Assembly: GCA_910586865.1 (NCBI GenBank)
Contig: CAJUIY010000001.1
Span: 1 to 64,000 of the forward strand
DNA from: an uncultured Bacilli bacterium
Lineage (GTDB): Bacteria; Bacillota_I; Bacilli_A; RF39; UBA660
Reading direction: 5' to 3'
Length of the DNA: 64,000 nucleotides
This document shows positions 1-8,981 of this stretch, piece after piece; position 1 is the first letter of the stretch; the number at the start of each line of letters is the position of its first letter. A model generated the notes under the pieces. It was not told where the DNA came from. It ran no database searches and worked only from the letters and a program-made list of their open reading frames with translations. Both the position numbers and the translations under genes were made by a program.

Positions 1-142
1 TCTTTTATTTTATCATGGAAAGATTTCTATTTACACAGATTTATTTACAGACTCTTAATTCCATTTTTATAATTGAAAATCATATTAGAACTAACAAATT
101 ATTTCGATTTATAATAATAGCATCTCTATACCCTTATTTTTT

Positions 143-487
143 TTAATAAATACTTTGAGATGACTTACAAGTAATGTTCATTTCATAGCGAACTACTTTT
201 CCTTCTAATATAGTAATAAGAGGCTCGCTATCTTTTGGACAACATAGTCTATTCTTCTTTAGGACTAATTCCTCATTACATTTACTTCCTATGATACTAT
301 CTTCAAAATCTAATAATGCACTGCCCTTACTACCACACTTACATTGATACTTTAATTCTAATTTATCATAAGTAGAATAACATAGATATCCTATATTTTC
401 ATTACACTTATCACAATACATCCAACCACCATAATTAGTTGCTAACCTCGTATTTTCCAATTCTTTTCTTTTTAACACCCTTGACAT
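143..487 (-). CDS. Small zinc-ribbon-like hypothetical protein
   Basis: A 114-residue protein that I do not recognise as a named family. It has paired cysteines typical of a zinc ribbon: CDKC near residues 25-28, CKCG near 49-52, and a CC pair near 82-83. A basic N-terminus precedes them. No membrane segment or signal peptide is visible. The ATG has a good ribosome binding site (AAAGGAG, about 7 nt upstream). It lies alone at the left edge, on the same strand as recX but about 80 bp downstream of it, so it may be read as the last gene of that unit. A structural zinc-binding role is inference; substrate and function are unknown. Confidence 0.6.
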   Translation of the reverse strand: MSRVLKRKELENTRLATNYGGWMYCDKCNENIGYLCYSTYDKLELKYQCKCGSKGSALLDFEDSIIGSKCNEELVLKKNRLCCPKDSEPLITILEGKVVRYEMNITCKSSQSIY

Positions 488-568
488 CGATTCATCTCCT
501 TTTTTTATTTTCTATTATATTTCTATCTCTTCTGTTAAGACCTATTCTTTTAAAATGATAGAAAATAC

Positions 569-1312
569 TTAGTAACACTCAAATCCCTTTTGATATAGTT
601 TTTCTCTAATTTTATATTCTAATTCATTCCCCTGATACTTTTTACTCAATTTTTGGTAAAGTTTTCGATATTCTTTCTCTCGTAATTCTTGATCACTATC
701 TAATTGTATAGTTTGTAAACATTCATTAAGAATACTTCTCTTAAATCCTTGTTTGGATAGTTCATTAAATATCTTTCTTTTTAATAAATGATTTCCTTTA
801 TTACGATTTGATTTAATCATTCTATTTATTTGTTTTACTATCTTTTCCTTTTGTATATCGATTGTATATTCTTCCATAACATCATCGATTATTTCACTAG
901 AAACACCTTTTTCTTTTAGGTCACTTTTAATTTTATAGGGACCATTGGAAGTAGTAATTAATCGATTATTTAAAAAAGATTTTGCAAAATTTCTGTCATT
1001 AATATATCCTTGCTTCTCTAATATATTAACAGCATTCTCTATATTAGAAAATGAATATTCCTTTCTTTTTAGATAATCTATTACTTCTTTTTTACTTCTT
1101 ACTCTCGTATCTATATATTTAAGGCCTACAGCATAGACATCCTGTTTTTCATTTTCTTCTAATATTTTCTGTTTCAATGACTCAGATATATTTTTTTTTA
1201 AAAGAAGTTCTAACTTTAGAATTACATCTTCATACACATCAAGTGTTTCAGAGTTATCAAACAATAAGCGGTATTTTCCATTTTTTAATTTTTTATAACT
1301 TTCTATTTTCAT
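569..1312 (-). CDS. recX: Regulatory protein RecX
   Basis: RecX modulates RecA filaments during homologous recombination. The protein (about 247 residues) has the family layout: an N-terminal basic/acidic segment, then tandem three-helix repeats beginning at 'YIDTRVRSKKEVIDYLKRK' and a second repeat with 'GYINDRNFAKSFLNNR'. The length is close to that of Bacillus RecX. A longer reading from a GTG at 1321 is possible, but the ATG at 1312 is better placed, with GAGGTGG about 8 nt upstream. recA itself lies about 12 kb away, so the two are not co-transcribed here. Confidence rests on the repeat pattern. Confidence 0.85.
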   Translation of the reverse strand: MKIESYKKLKNGKYRLLFDNSETLDVYEDVILKLELLLKKNISESLKQKILEENEKQDVYAVGLKYIDTRVRSKKEVIDYLKRKEYSFSNIENAVNILEKQGYINDRNFAKSFLNNRLITTSNGPYKIKSDLKEKGVSSEIIDDVMEEYTIDIQKEKIVKQINRMIKSNRNKGNHLLKRKIFNELSKQGFKRSILNECLQTIQLDSDQELREKEYRKLYQKLSKKYQGNELEYKIREKLYQKGFECY

Positions 1313-1380
1313 CCTTACCACCTCAACAAAATTATATAATACATTTGTTTGTAATGCAAGTTAAAAAAAAGAAAAAGATA

Positions 1381-1581
1381 TTAACTTTTTCTTACGGTTA
1401 GAAGCCCTTCAATGACTTCTTCCAACGCCCTACCTATATTCTTTTTACACTGATAACTCGATTCCGGCATCTGGAGATAATTTGTTTTTGATATCTCCTT
1501 ACTACGTCTGGCCGCTATATGAACAAGCTCATATTTAGAATCCACTATGTTCAGTAATTTATCTATAGATGGATAAATCAT
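1381..1581 (-). CDS. rpoZ: RNA polymerase omega subunit
   Basis: A 66-residue omega subunit, which stabilises beta' folding in RNA polymerase. It shows the family core: 'YPSIDKLL' at the N-terminus, 'YELVHIAARRSKEI' in the first helices, and 'KNIGRALEEVIEGLL' near the C-terminus. The reading frame stays open 14 codons further upstream, but the internal ATG at 1581 has a proper ribosome binding site (AGGGAG about 9 nt upstream) and matches where omega proteins start. In Bacillus rpoZ follows gmk; here no gmk is adjacent, and the gene stands between recX and a coat gene. Confidence 0.85.
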   Translation of the reverse strand: MIYPSIDKLLNIVDSKYELVHIAARRSKEISKTNYLQMPESSYQCKKNIGRALEEVIEGLLTVRKS

Positions 1582-1702
1582 AATATCACACTCCCTAGTA
1601 TAATCATAAAATAGGAGTGTCAAGAAATCAAGTTATGTGACAAAATTAGACATATTTTTTGACATAAATTATTTTAATAATTTACATATCAATATTTGTC
1701 AA

Positions 1703-2038
1703 TTATCTAAATTGGTTACATGAACCACATTGAACATTACTTACTGTATTTTCTTCACAGCAAGAATATTCAGGTCTATAGGTATGTTTGTACACATGAT
1801 GATTGATGATTCTAGTTCTAATTGGGCAAACATGTGGAACTTCATGAACGATAGTTCTATGAACACATCTTTCTTTTACAGCTTCTTTAATTGGGCTACA
1901 ACAACTGCTACTCATCATTTGGCTATCCATTTGACTATTATTCGTGATATCAATATCTACATTCATATCTTGGTCTACTACATTGTTATTTCCAGCAACA
2001 GTTTGATTAAAATCAAAATTATTTGCTCTTCTAAACAT
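1703..2038 (-). CDS. CotD-like spore coat protein
   Basis: A 111-residue protein resembling the inner spore coat protein CotD. The N-terminal third is rich in Asn, Asp, Gln and Met. The second half is rich in Cys, His, Pro and Tyr, with 'CCSPIKEAVKERCVHRTIVHEVPHVCP' features, many histidines and six to eight cysteines suited to cross-linking in the coat. A strong GGAGGAATCAT ribosome binding site precedes the ATG. The gene is monocistronic, flanked by AT-rich spacers, which fits a late mother-cell gene. I did not find a convincing sigma-K promoter. The name CotD is by resemblance only. Confidence 0.65.
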   Translation of the reverse strand: MFRRANNFDFNQTVAGNNNVVDQDMNVDIDITNNSQMDSQMMSSSCCSPIKEAVKERCVHRTIVHEVPHVCPIRTRIINHHVYKHTYRPEYSCCEENTVSNVQCGSCNQFR

Positions 2039-2175
2039 ATATGATTCCTCCTATCTAACCTATCTTATTCAAAATCAGAATCATTGACTATTTATATGCC
2101 CAATATATATTAGAAAAGACAATCCATTTAATGTACTTTCTTCATTACTGTCTTTGCTTTAGCATTTAATTTTCT

Positions 2176-3483
2176 CTAAAATGGCATTTTAAAGTTTCCT
2201 TTTGAAAACTGTTTCATCATTTTTTTCATTTGATCAAATTGTTGTAATAATTTATTTACTTCTTGAACGGAAGTACCACTTCCTTTTGCAATTCTAGTTT
2301 TACGACTAGCTTTAATAATCTCTGGATTTCTTCGTTCTTTAGGTGTCATAGAAAGTACGATTGCTTCTACATGAGCCATCTGTTTGGGATCAATTTTAAC
2401 ATTATTTAATCCCATTTTAGAAGCACCAGGAATTAATTTTATTAAATTCTCAAGTGGTCCCATTTTCTTCATTTGTTTCATAGTAGACAAAAAATCTTCT
2501 AAGTCAAATTTACCTTGCTGCATTCTTTTTGCTGTTTTTTCTGCTTCTTTCTCATCTATTGATTCACTTGCTTTTTCCACTAAAGAAACAATATCTCCCA
2601 TTCCTAAAATTCTACTAGCCATTCTTTCAGGATCAAATGTATCAAGACCATCCATCTTTTCACTAACACCTATAAATTTAATCGGAACATTTGTTAAATG
2701 CCTAACCGATAATGCAACTCCGCCTCTTGTATCTCCATCTAATTTTGTTAAGATAACACCAGTAAGAGGAAGATTATTATGAAAACCTTCAATTACATTA
2801 ATCGCATCTTGCCCCATCATCGAATCAATGACTAATAAAATTTCTTGTGGATGAATACTTGAATTCATATTTTTTAATTCATCCATTAATTCTTCATCTA
2901 TGTGGAGTCTTCCCGCCGTATCCACTAATACATAATCATAACCATTATCTTTTGCATAAACTAAAGCATGATTTGTAATTTCAACAGGATCTTTTTTTCC
3001 TTCTTCAAAAACTTCAATATTTAATTGCTTTCCAATTTGTTTTAATTGATCAATCGCTGCTGGTCTGTAAACATCACAAGCTACTAATAAAGGCTTTTTG
3101 ACATGTTTTTTTCGTAGGAAATTAGCTAATTTTCCGATTGTAGTCGTTTTTCCACTACCTTGAAGTCCAACAAGCATTAAAATAGCTGGATTTCCCTTGA
3201 TATTTAATTCTTCTTTTTCTCCACCTAATAACTCCGTAAGCTCATCTTGAACAATTTTAACAAACAAATCACCAGGTTTAATACTTTTCTGTACCTCTTC
3301 GCCAAGAGCTTTTTCTTTTACAATGGTAGTAAACTCCTTTACCACTTGATAATTAACATCAGCTTCCAGCAAAGCAAGTCTAATTTCTCTCATCATTTCT
3401 TTGATATTATCTTCTGTTATTTTTCCATATCCTTTTACCTTATGAACTACATTTTGAAGTCTTTCTCCTAAATTTTCAAACAT
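2176..3483 (-). CDS. ffh: Signal recognition particle protein Ffh
   Basis: Ffh is the SRP54 GTPase that binds 4.5S RNA and signal peptides and delivers ribosomes to FtsY at the membrane. The 435-residue protein has an N-domain helical bundle, the G domain with P-loop GLQGSGKTT (about residue 107), DTAGR and TKLD, and a methionine-rich M domain at the C-terminus (MKQMKKMGP, QFDQMKKMMKQF). The length is typical. In Bacillus ffh directly follows ylxM; here a HerA-like ATPase gene lies between them and ends in its own hairpin, so ffh appears to have its own promoter. Confidence 0.97.
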   Translation of the reverse strand: MFENLGERLQNVVHKVKGYGKITEDNIKEMMREIRLALLEADVNYQVVKEFTTIVKEKALGEEVQKSIKPGDLFVKIVQDELTELLGGEKEELNIKGNPAILMLVGLQGSGKTTTIGKLANFLRKKHVKKPLLVACDVYRPAAIDQLKQIGKQLNIEVFEEGKKDPVEITNHALVYAKDNGYDYVLVDTAGRLHIDEELMDELKNMNSSIHPQEILLVIDSMMGQDAINVIEGFHNNLPLTGVILTKLDGDTRGGVALSVRHLTNVPIKFIGVSEKMDGLDTFDPERMASRILGMGDIVSLVEKASESIDEKEAEKTAKRMQQGKFDLEDFLSTMKQMKKMGPLENLIKLIPGASKMGLNNVKIDPKQMAHVEAIVLSMTPKERRNPEIIKASRKTRIAKGSGTSVQEVNKLLQQFDQMKKMMKQFSKGNFKMPF

Positions 3484-3502
3484 TTATAATCACCTGATTA
3501 TT

Positions 3503-3531
3503 ATTATACCGTATTACAAAAAAGAAGTAAA
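3503..3531 (-). promoter_or_regulatory. Candidate vegetative promoter of ffh
   Basis: On the minus strand TTTACT (3531-3526) is followed after 17 bases by a perfect TATAAT (3508-3503), about 20 bp before the ffh start codon. It lies just downstream of a hairpin that would stop transcription from the upstream gene, so it would give ffh independent expression. The -35 match is four of six. Confidence 0.5.
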
Positions 3532-3552
3532 ATAAAAGATGCCCTAGGCATC
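3530..3552 (-). terminator. Rho-independent terminator after the HerA-like gene
   Basis: On the minus strand, AGATGCC and GGCATCT form a perfect 7-bp stem with a short loop, followed by TTTATTTT. It sits just past the stop codon of the ATPase gene at 3556 and overlaps the ffh promoter region. Confidence 0.6.
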
Positions 3553-3555
3553 TAT

Positions 3556-5487
3556 CTATATAGTTGCATTCGAATCCTTTATAGGAACGGTAATCATTGG
3601 TTGTGTAGCTACAGGGTTACTTGTTCCTGGCATAATTGGCGAACTGTTAAAACCTGGAGTCACTGGTTGGCTAATTGGTTGTTGTACAGGTTGACTCGGA
3701 GTAGCAGGAGTAGCGGTTTTATTGACACTACCTGCTCTTCCATTCCAAATATTAACAACATCACAGTTACCACTTCTTGGTTCAGGTTCTGGCATTCTAA
3801 GTTTTACAATAAGGGGAATCGTAAAAGCCATTCCAAAACCTAAACAAGTACCAGATTGTAGTGTCTTTTGTTTTTCAACAATTTCATCACTAATATTAGG
3901 AACCATTTTTCGAATATAATCCACATCCGTAGGATGGTTTATCTTAAAGATTAAAAAGCTAGAACATTGGGAAATAACCGTGTCCGATAATTCAACAGGT
4001 CTTTGTGAAATTAGTCCCAATAAGACTCCATATTTTCTTCCCTCTTTAGCAATTCTTTCAAAAATATTATACCCCAGTAAGAAACGGTCTGTATCATTTT
4101 GAACATATCGATGTGCCTCTTCTAGTATCAAATTAAACGGAATAGACGCACGATCTTTTAAATTCTTACAAAAATCAAATATTAATCTAGAATAGACTTT
4201 CGTAATAACCTTGGCAAACCAATCATCCACATCATCAAAATTAATATTAACAAACTGATACTTCTTTCCATTACTAATAATTAAAGAAGATAAAAATTGT
4301 TCCTGTGTAACATAATCTTTTACATCAAAATACTTTGCATACTCACCAACAATTAAAGCATGAAGTCGAACTTTAATCGTTACCGCATCAGAATAAGTAT
4401 TTTTATTCCTTAACCATCCTTCACTAATCAAAGTAAAGTTAAGTGCTTTTTCTAAGGTATCAAGGGTATAAAATTGACCTCCCTTTGGTTCATAAGAATC
4501 AAATTCTTCTTTAATAAAACTCGTTACATACTCTGTAAGTAAGACACTTTCTGAAAATTCTCCTTTGGAATCAATTAAGAAACATTCTCTAAACTTTCTA
4601 GTATAACCAATTCCTTGAACAGGAGATTCCAAGCTAAACTCTTTGGTAGAACAACTTTCTAAGATAGAAAAAATTTCATTTCTTTTATTAGGAGAAGTTT
4701 CGTTGGTATATAAAATAGACATAATGGCCTTAGCAATCAAGTGATTTTTAAAATCATTGGCATTTTCACCATCTTCTGAAAAGATAAGAGACAACTTTAA
4801 CATTCTTTCAATAATCGGAATTTGCGAGTGATTCGTAATTTGTAAAAGTAAAGATAAATCATCTACATTTAATAACCAAATTGGAACTCGTAGTTTTTCC
4901 CCAATCCCCTCTTTTTCATTAGTAGAAATAAAACGATAATTAAAATTGGGATTGATTGAGTTTAAATTTCGAAACGCATTATAATATTCCGCAGAGGAAT
5001 CAAACATAATAATATTTGACTTATAAGGAAATAGACCTTTATCATGAAATAAATTTTGAATTAGTCTAGATACTCCACAACTTTTTCCAGCACCACTATT
5101 ACCAAAAATAGCAAAGTGATTACTAAAAAAACTGTTAACATTCAAATAAACAGGATGGTCATTATAAAATGGACTAACACCTAAAGGCATAAAACCAGGT
5201 TTCGCAGAACCAAGAACAATGGGAATCTCTTCTTTTTCAATGACTCTTATTTTAGCATCCAAAGAAGGTTTTCTAAGAACTCCACCCATTAACCTACCAT
5301 TGACGATTTCTCCTAAAAATCTGGCTTTTACGATTTTTCCGTCCATATCATCAATTTCACCTAGTATTTTTTTGTCTTTATCTTCAAATAATAAATGAAG
5401 ATTCATTAAGTTAACAGATATACTAACATCCTCTTTTACTTTTATATTTGCCGATTTATCACTAATATACACTATCTTTTCAAACAT
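3556..5487 (-). CDS. HerA/DUF87-type hexameric ATPase
   Basis: A 643-residue ATPase of the HerA/FtsK superfamily. It has an N-terminal beta-barrel-like HAS domain (about 1-100), Walker A GNSGAGKS at about 129-136, a Walker B-like 'FNLILEEAHRYV', a sensor/arginine-finger region 'YGVLLGLISQRPVELSDTVISQC', and a Pro/Thr/Gln-rich, probably disordered tail of about 60 residues. No membrane segment is visible. HerA proteins usually pair with NurA nuclease or with defence effectors; neither is next to it. Its position between ylxM and ffh is unusual and suggests vertical retention rather than a mobile cassette. The family is well supported, the role unknown. Confidence 0.8.
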   Translation of the reverse strand: MFEKIVYISDKSANIKVKEDVSISVNLMNLHLLFEDKDKKILGEIDDMDGKIVKARFLGEIVNGRLMGGVLRKPSLDAKIRVIEKEEIPIVLGSAKPGFMPLGVSPFYNDHPVYLNVNSFFSNHFAIFGNSGAGKSCGVSRLIQNLFHDKGLFPYKSNIIMFDSSAEYYNAFRNLNSINPNFNYRFISTNEKEGIGEKLRVPIWLLNVDDLSLLLQITNHSQIPIIERMLKLSLIFSEDGENANDFKNHLIAKAIMSILYTNETSPNKRNEIFSILESCSTKEFSLESPVQGIGYTRKFRECFLIDSKGEFSESVLLTEYVTSFIKEEFDSYEPKGGQFYTLDTLEKALNFTLISEGWLRNKNTYSDAVTIKVRLHALIVGEYAKYFDVKDYVTQEQFLSSLIISNGKKYQFVNINFDDVDDWFAKVITKVYSRLIFDFCKNLKDRASIPFNLILEEAHRYVQNDTDRFLLGYNIFERIAKEGRKYGVLLGLISQRPVELSDTVISQCSSFLIFKINHPTDVDYIRKMVPNISDEIVEKQKTLQSGTCLGFGMAFTIPLIVKLRMPEPEPRSGNCDVVNIWNGRAGSVNKTATPATPSQPVQQPISQPVTPGFNSSPIMPGTSNPVATQPMITVPIKDSNATI

Positions 5488-5582
5488 TAAAATCCCTCTT
5501 TTTCTTCTACTTCTTCTATTATTTATAAACCAATTATACTAAATTTACTATATTTTGACAAGTGGAAAGTACTAGTAGAAAT

Positions 5583-5876
5583 TCACAATAATTCTTCTAA
5601 TTTTCTTTTAATACTTTCTTCTTCTACTCTTTCCGTTATTTTTTCTAATTTTATCTTTTTTTCATATAAATGTAACTTTTCTTCTAACTCTTTTAATTTC
5701 TTAATGGTAATTTGAAGTTGTTTATAAATAGCATTTCTACTGATTTGATAATCGGCAGACATCTCTCCTAAGGATAGATTGTTAAAATAATAATCTTCAA
5801 AGTATTTTCTTTGTTTATCTGTTAACAACTCAAAATAACAATCATACAAATTATTATATAGAATATAATCGTCCAT
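5583..5876 (-). CDS. ylxM: YlxM/p13-like helix-turn-helix protein
   Basis: A 97-residue protein of the UPF0122/YlxM family, which in streptococci helps assemble the SRP. It starts 'MDDYILYNNLYDCYFELLTDKQRKYF' style and contains a sigma-like helix-turn-helix ('LSLGEMSADYQISRNAIYKQL') followed by a charged coiled coil. It begins 8 bp after the ftsY stop codon with a GTAGGTGAT ribosome binding site, so it is translated from the ftsY message. The ftsY-ylxM order is conserved in Bacilli. Confidence 0.9.
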   Translation of the reverse strand: MDDYILYNNLYDCYFELLTDKQRKYFEDYYFNNLSLGEMSADYQISRNAIYKQLQITIKKLKELEEKLHLYEKKIKLEKITERVEEESIKRKLEELL

Positions 5877-5884
5877 TTTATCAC

Positions 5885-6958
5885 CTACATAAAATCTTTA
5901 AATAATCCATAAATATATTTTTCAATATCAAAGACTTGTAAATCTTCTTTTGCCTCACCTAATCCTATGTATTTTACAGGAATTTTCACCTCTTCTTTAA
6001 TAGCCAAAACAATACCACCTTTTGCAGTACCATCTAACTTTGTCAGTACTACTCCGGTAATATTAGTAATTTCTTTAAAACTTTTCGCTTGGGAGATGCC
6101 ATTTTGACCCGTTGTTGCATCTAATACTAATAAAGTCTCATGTGCCCCACCTTCTATAAATCCAGAAATCACACGATTCATTTTTTCTAATTCTTTCATT
6201 AGATTCACTTTATTTTGTAGTCTACCAGCCGTATCAATTAACACGACATCATAATCGTTATTAGTAGCATAGTCTAATCCATCATACACAACACTAGATG
6301 GATCTGCACCCTCTTCTTTGGAAAAGAAACTAACCTCCACTTTCTCACTCCAGCTTTTTAATTGTTCAATTGCTCCTGCTCGAAAGGTATCCGCTCCAAC
6401 TAGTAAAACTTTCTTTCCTGATTCTTTTAGTTGATAAGCAATTTTTCCAATGGTAGTCGTTTTTCCTACTCCATTTACTCCAACAAAAAGAATCACAGTA
6501 GGTCCTTCTTTCGCATAATTAATTTTATTAACTAATACCTCATCACTTACATAAATAATAAATAGTTCATCCACAATCACTTCTTTTAATAATTCGGGAT
6601 CTTCTATCTTTTCGCTTTTTACTCTATCTTGTAAACGTTCTATAAAATCCATAACTGTATTCACACCAATATCTGCCATGATTAATATTTCTTCTAGTTC
6701 TTCAAAATACTCTTCATTTACTTTTTTATACTTATTAGTAAGTAATGCTAATTTAGAGACAAAACCTTCTCTTGATTTCGTAAGACCCTTTTCATAAACT
6801 TTCACATTACTTTCTTTTTCTGTATTATTATCACATTTATTAGAATCTATCTGTGTATTAATTTCTATATTTTCTTCCTTGTTGTTACTTAAATTCTTAT
6901 CATGAACCTCTTTACTAGTATCTTTAAACATGTTTTTTATTTTGTTAAATATTCCCAT
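5885..6958 (-). CDS. ftsY: SRP receptor GTPase FtsY
   Basis: FtsY is the membrane-associated receptor for the SRP. A variable acidic A domain (about residues 15-60, rich in Asn, Glu and Lys) precedes the NG domain, with P-loop GVNGVGKTTT, DTAGRLQ, TKLDGTAKGG and the 'GLGEAKEDLQVFD' closing motif. The length (about 357) is usual. The ATG at 6958 (MGIFNKI) is preferred over one 18 bp upstream because GGTGAT lies just before it. The gene heads the unit ftsY-ylxM-HerA-like and is divergent from the RNase J gene. Confidence 0.95.
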   Translation of the reverse strand: MGIFNKIKNMFKDTSKEVHDKNLSNNKEENIEINTQIDSNKCDNNTEKESNVKVYEKGLTKSREGFVSKLALLTNKYKKVNEEYFEELEEILIMADIGVNTVMDFIERLQDRVKSEKIEDPELLKEVIVDELFIIYVSDEVLVNKINYAKEGPTVILFVGVNGVGKTTTIGKIAYQLKESGKKVLLVGADTFRAGAIEQLKSWSEKVEVSFFSKEEGADPSSVVYDGLDYATNNDYDVVLIDTAGRLQNKVNLMKELEKMNRVISGFIEGGAHETLLVLDATTGQNGISQAKSFKEITNITGVVLTKLDGTAKGGIVLAIKEEVKIPVKYIGLGEAKEDLQVFDIEKYIYGLFKDFM

Positions 6959-7041
6959 TCCTATCACCAACTTCATTATATCATTGAAAGATATTACTGT
7001 AAATTGATTTAGTAATTGATTTTTCTATCCACTCTAAGATA

Positions 7042-7070
7042 TTTACAAAATTCCTTTTTTATTGTATAAT
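7042..7070 (+). promoter_or_regulatory. Sigma-A-type promoter of the RNase J gene
   Basis: TTTACA (7042-7047), a 17-base spacer and a perfect TATAAT (7065-7070) stand about 60 bp before the ATG of the RNase J gene. Five of six -35 bases and all -10 bases match the vegetative consensus. Confidence 0.75.
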
Positions 7071-7130
7071 CATCATGGTTAGTTCTTTTATGTATAAAAT
7101 TAACAAAAAAAACGAAAGGAGTACAAAAAA

Positions 7131-8822
7131 ATGAATAACAAACCGAATGAAACGAAGGTAGTTGTTTTAGGAGGTTTAGGAGAAGTCGGGAAGAATATGT
7201 ATTGTGTAATGCATAAAGACGATATTGTTATTATTGATGCGGGAATTAGTTTTCCTGAAAGTGATCTATTGGGGGTTGATTACGTTTTACCTGATTTTAC
7301 TTTCTTAAAGGAAAATGAAAAGAAAATTAAAGCTTTATTAATTACTCATGGTCATGAAGATCATATTGGTGCCATTCCATTTTTGCTTAGTCAAATTAAC
7401 ATACCTGCTATCTATGCACCAAATCAAGCAAAAGAGTTAATAGCAGTAAAATTAGAAGATAGAAATATTAGATATGATAATTTATTCGTTTATACCGAAG
7501 ACACTAAACTAACTTTTGGAGAAATTGAGATAGAATTTTTCCGCACTACCCATTCCATACCAGATTCACATGGTATTAGTCTAACAACACCAAATGGTAG
7601 AATTGTAACGACTGGAGATTTTAAACTAGATTTAACTCCAATTGGACCTATGGCCGATTTATATAAAATGGCAACATTAGGACATGAAGGAGTAGATTTA
7701 TTAATTAGTGATTCCACTAATGCATTAAACGAAGGATATTCAGCCTCTGAATCCAAAGTAGATGGAGCTCTTGGAGAGATGTTTGATCGATTCAAAAATA
7801 GCCGTATTATTATTGCCACTTTTGCATCCAATATTTATCGTTTAAAACATATCTTTGAATCTTGCTACAAGCATAATAGAAAAATTTGTATTTTTGGTAG
7901 AAGTATGGAAAATAATATCAACATTTCTATCAAGGGAGGATATATTAATCATAAGGATTTATTAATATCCCCAGAAGAGGCGAATCAATTAAAACCAAAT
8001 GAAGTTACTATTTTATGTACTGGTTCCCAAGGAGAACCACTCGCAGCATTATCTAGAATTTCCAACGGAACTCATAGACAGATTAAATTAAGACCAGATG
8101 ATGTAGTCATATTTTCATCTAGTGCTATTCCTGGAAATGCTCTTAGTATTTCAAAAACAATTAATAAACTATATTTAAAAGGAGTTAAAGTTTACACGAA
8201 TAAAGCACTTGCCGATTTACATACCTCTGGACATGCTAATGAAGATGAATTGAAACTAATGATTCGCTTATTGAATCCTAAATATTTAATGCCATTTCAT
8301 GGAGATTATCGAATGCTAAAACGTCATGCTGATATTGGTATTGAATGTGGTATTCCTAAAGAGAACACTTTTGTATTAAAAAATGGAGGATCATTATCTA
8401 TTCATAATCACGTCATCACAAAAGGAGAAGAAATTTCAGGTGAGGATATTTATGTAGATGGTAATCGAATTGGTGAAATTGGAAGTGCTGTATTAAAAGA
8501 TAGACAAATGATGGCAAGAGATGGGATATTAGTTGTTATTATTAATGTAGATATGAAAAAACATGAATTGTTAATTAAACCAAACATTACTACAAGAGGA
8601 TTTATACTAATAAATGAAAATGAGGAATTACTAAGAAAAATTGAGGAAAAAGCAGGAAGTATATTAAAAAAAGAACTTTCCAATCACCATTCTACTTTTG
8701 CCTCTATTAAAAGTAATTTAACAACAGAACTATATACTTATATTTCAAAGCTAACAGGAAGAAACCCAATTGTTTTACCAATCATTATTGACATTAAAAA
8801 AGAAGCAAAAACAGAAGTTTAG
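7131..8822 (+). CDS. rnjA: Ribonuclease J
   Basis: RNase J is a 5'-3' exo- and endoribonuclease of the metallo-beta-lactamase/beta-CASP fold that matures and degrades mRNA and rRNA. The 563-residue protein has 'LGGLGEVGKNMY', the zinc-binding HGHEDH motif (about residues 80-85), 'TTGDFKLD', the beta-CASP segment with 'CTGSQGEP', the closing 'SGHANEDE' and 'PFHGDYR', and a C-terminal dimerisation domain. The start has a strong AAAGGAG. It is called rnjA because it is the only copy in view and resembles J1; a second paralog elsewhere could change the name. Confidence 0.92.
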   Translation: MNNKPNETKVVVLGGLGEVGKNMYCVMHKDDIVIIDAGISFPESDLLGVDYVLPDFTFLKENEKKIKALLITHGHEDHIGAIPFLLSQINIPAIYAPNQAKELIAVKLEDRNIRYDNLFVYTEDTKLTFGEIEIEFFRTTHSIPDSHGISLTTPNGRIVTTGDFKLDLTPIGPMADLYKMATLGHEGVDLLISDSTNALNEGYSASESKVDGALGEMFDRFKNSRIIIATFASNIYRLKHIFESCYKHNRKICIFGRSMENNINISIKGGYINHKDLLISPEEANQLKPNEVTILCTGSQGEPLAALSRISNGTHRQIKLRPDDVVIFSSSAIPGNALSISKTINKLYLKGVKVYTNKALADLHTSGHANEDELKLMIRLLNPKYLMPFHGDYRMLKRHADIGIECGIPKENTFVLKNGGSLSIHNHVITKGEEISGEDIYVDGNRIGEIGSAVLKDRQMMARDGILVVIINVDMKKHELLIKPNITTRGFILINENEELLRKIEEKAGSILKKELSNHHSTFASIKSNLTTELYTYISKLTGRNPIVLPIIIDIKKEAKTEV

Positions 8823-8831
8823 TGAAAAAAA

Positions 8832-8868
8832 TCTTTCTATATAAAATAAAAATAGAAAGACTTTTTTT
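8832..8868 (+). terminator. Terminator of the RNase J gene
   Basis: TCTTTCTAT (8832-8840) pairs perfectly with ATAGAAAGA (8852-8860) and is followed by a seven-T run. It lies 10 bp after the stop codon. Confidence 0.8.
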
Positions 8869-8934
8869 CTAAAGTAATAATAAATCTATTTTAGTTATAT
8901 TATTGTTTCATTACATATTAACATTTATTTATAC

Positions 8935-8963
8935 GAAAAACATTCCATTTTCTGGAATGTTTT
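8935..8963 (-). terminator. Terminator of rny
   Basis: ACATTCCA (8940-8947) and TGGAATGT (8953-8960) form an 8-bp stem. Read on the minus strand it ends in TTTTT, about 20 bp past the rny stop codon. Confidence 0.75.
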
Positions 8964-8981
8964 AATACGTACTATATTAGT

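Noticed and set aside
1730..2044. Plus-strand ORF opposite the CotD-like gene
   Set aside because: It is the antisense of a gene with clear composition and a strong ribosome binding site, and itself reads as hydrophobic shadow sequence.
3556..5487. HerA-NurA or HerA-SIR2 defence system
   Set aside because: No NurA, SIR2 or DUF4297 gene is next to the ATPase, and its neighbours are core SRP genes.
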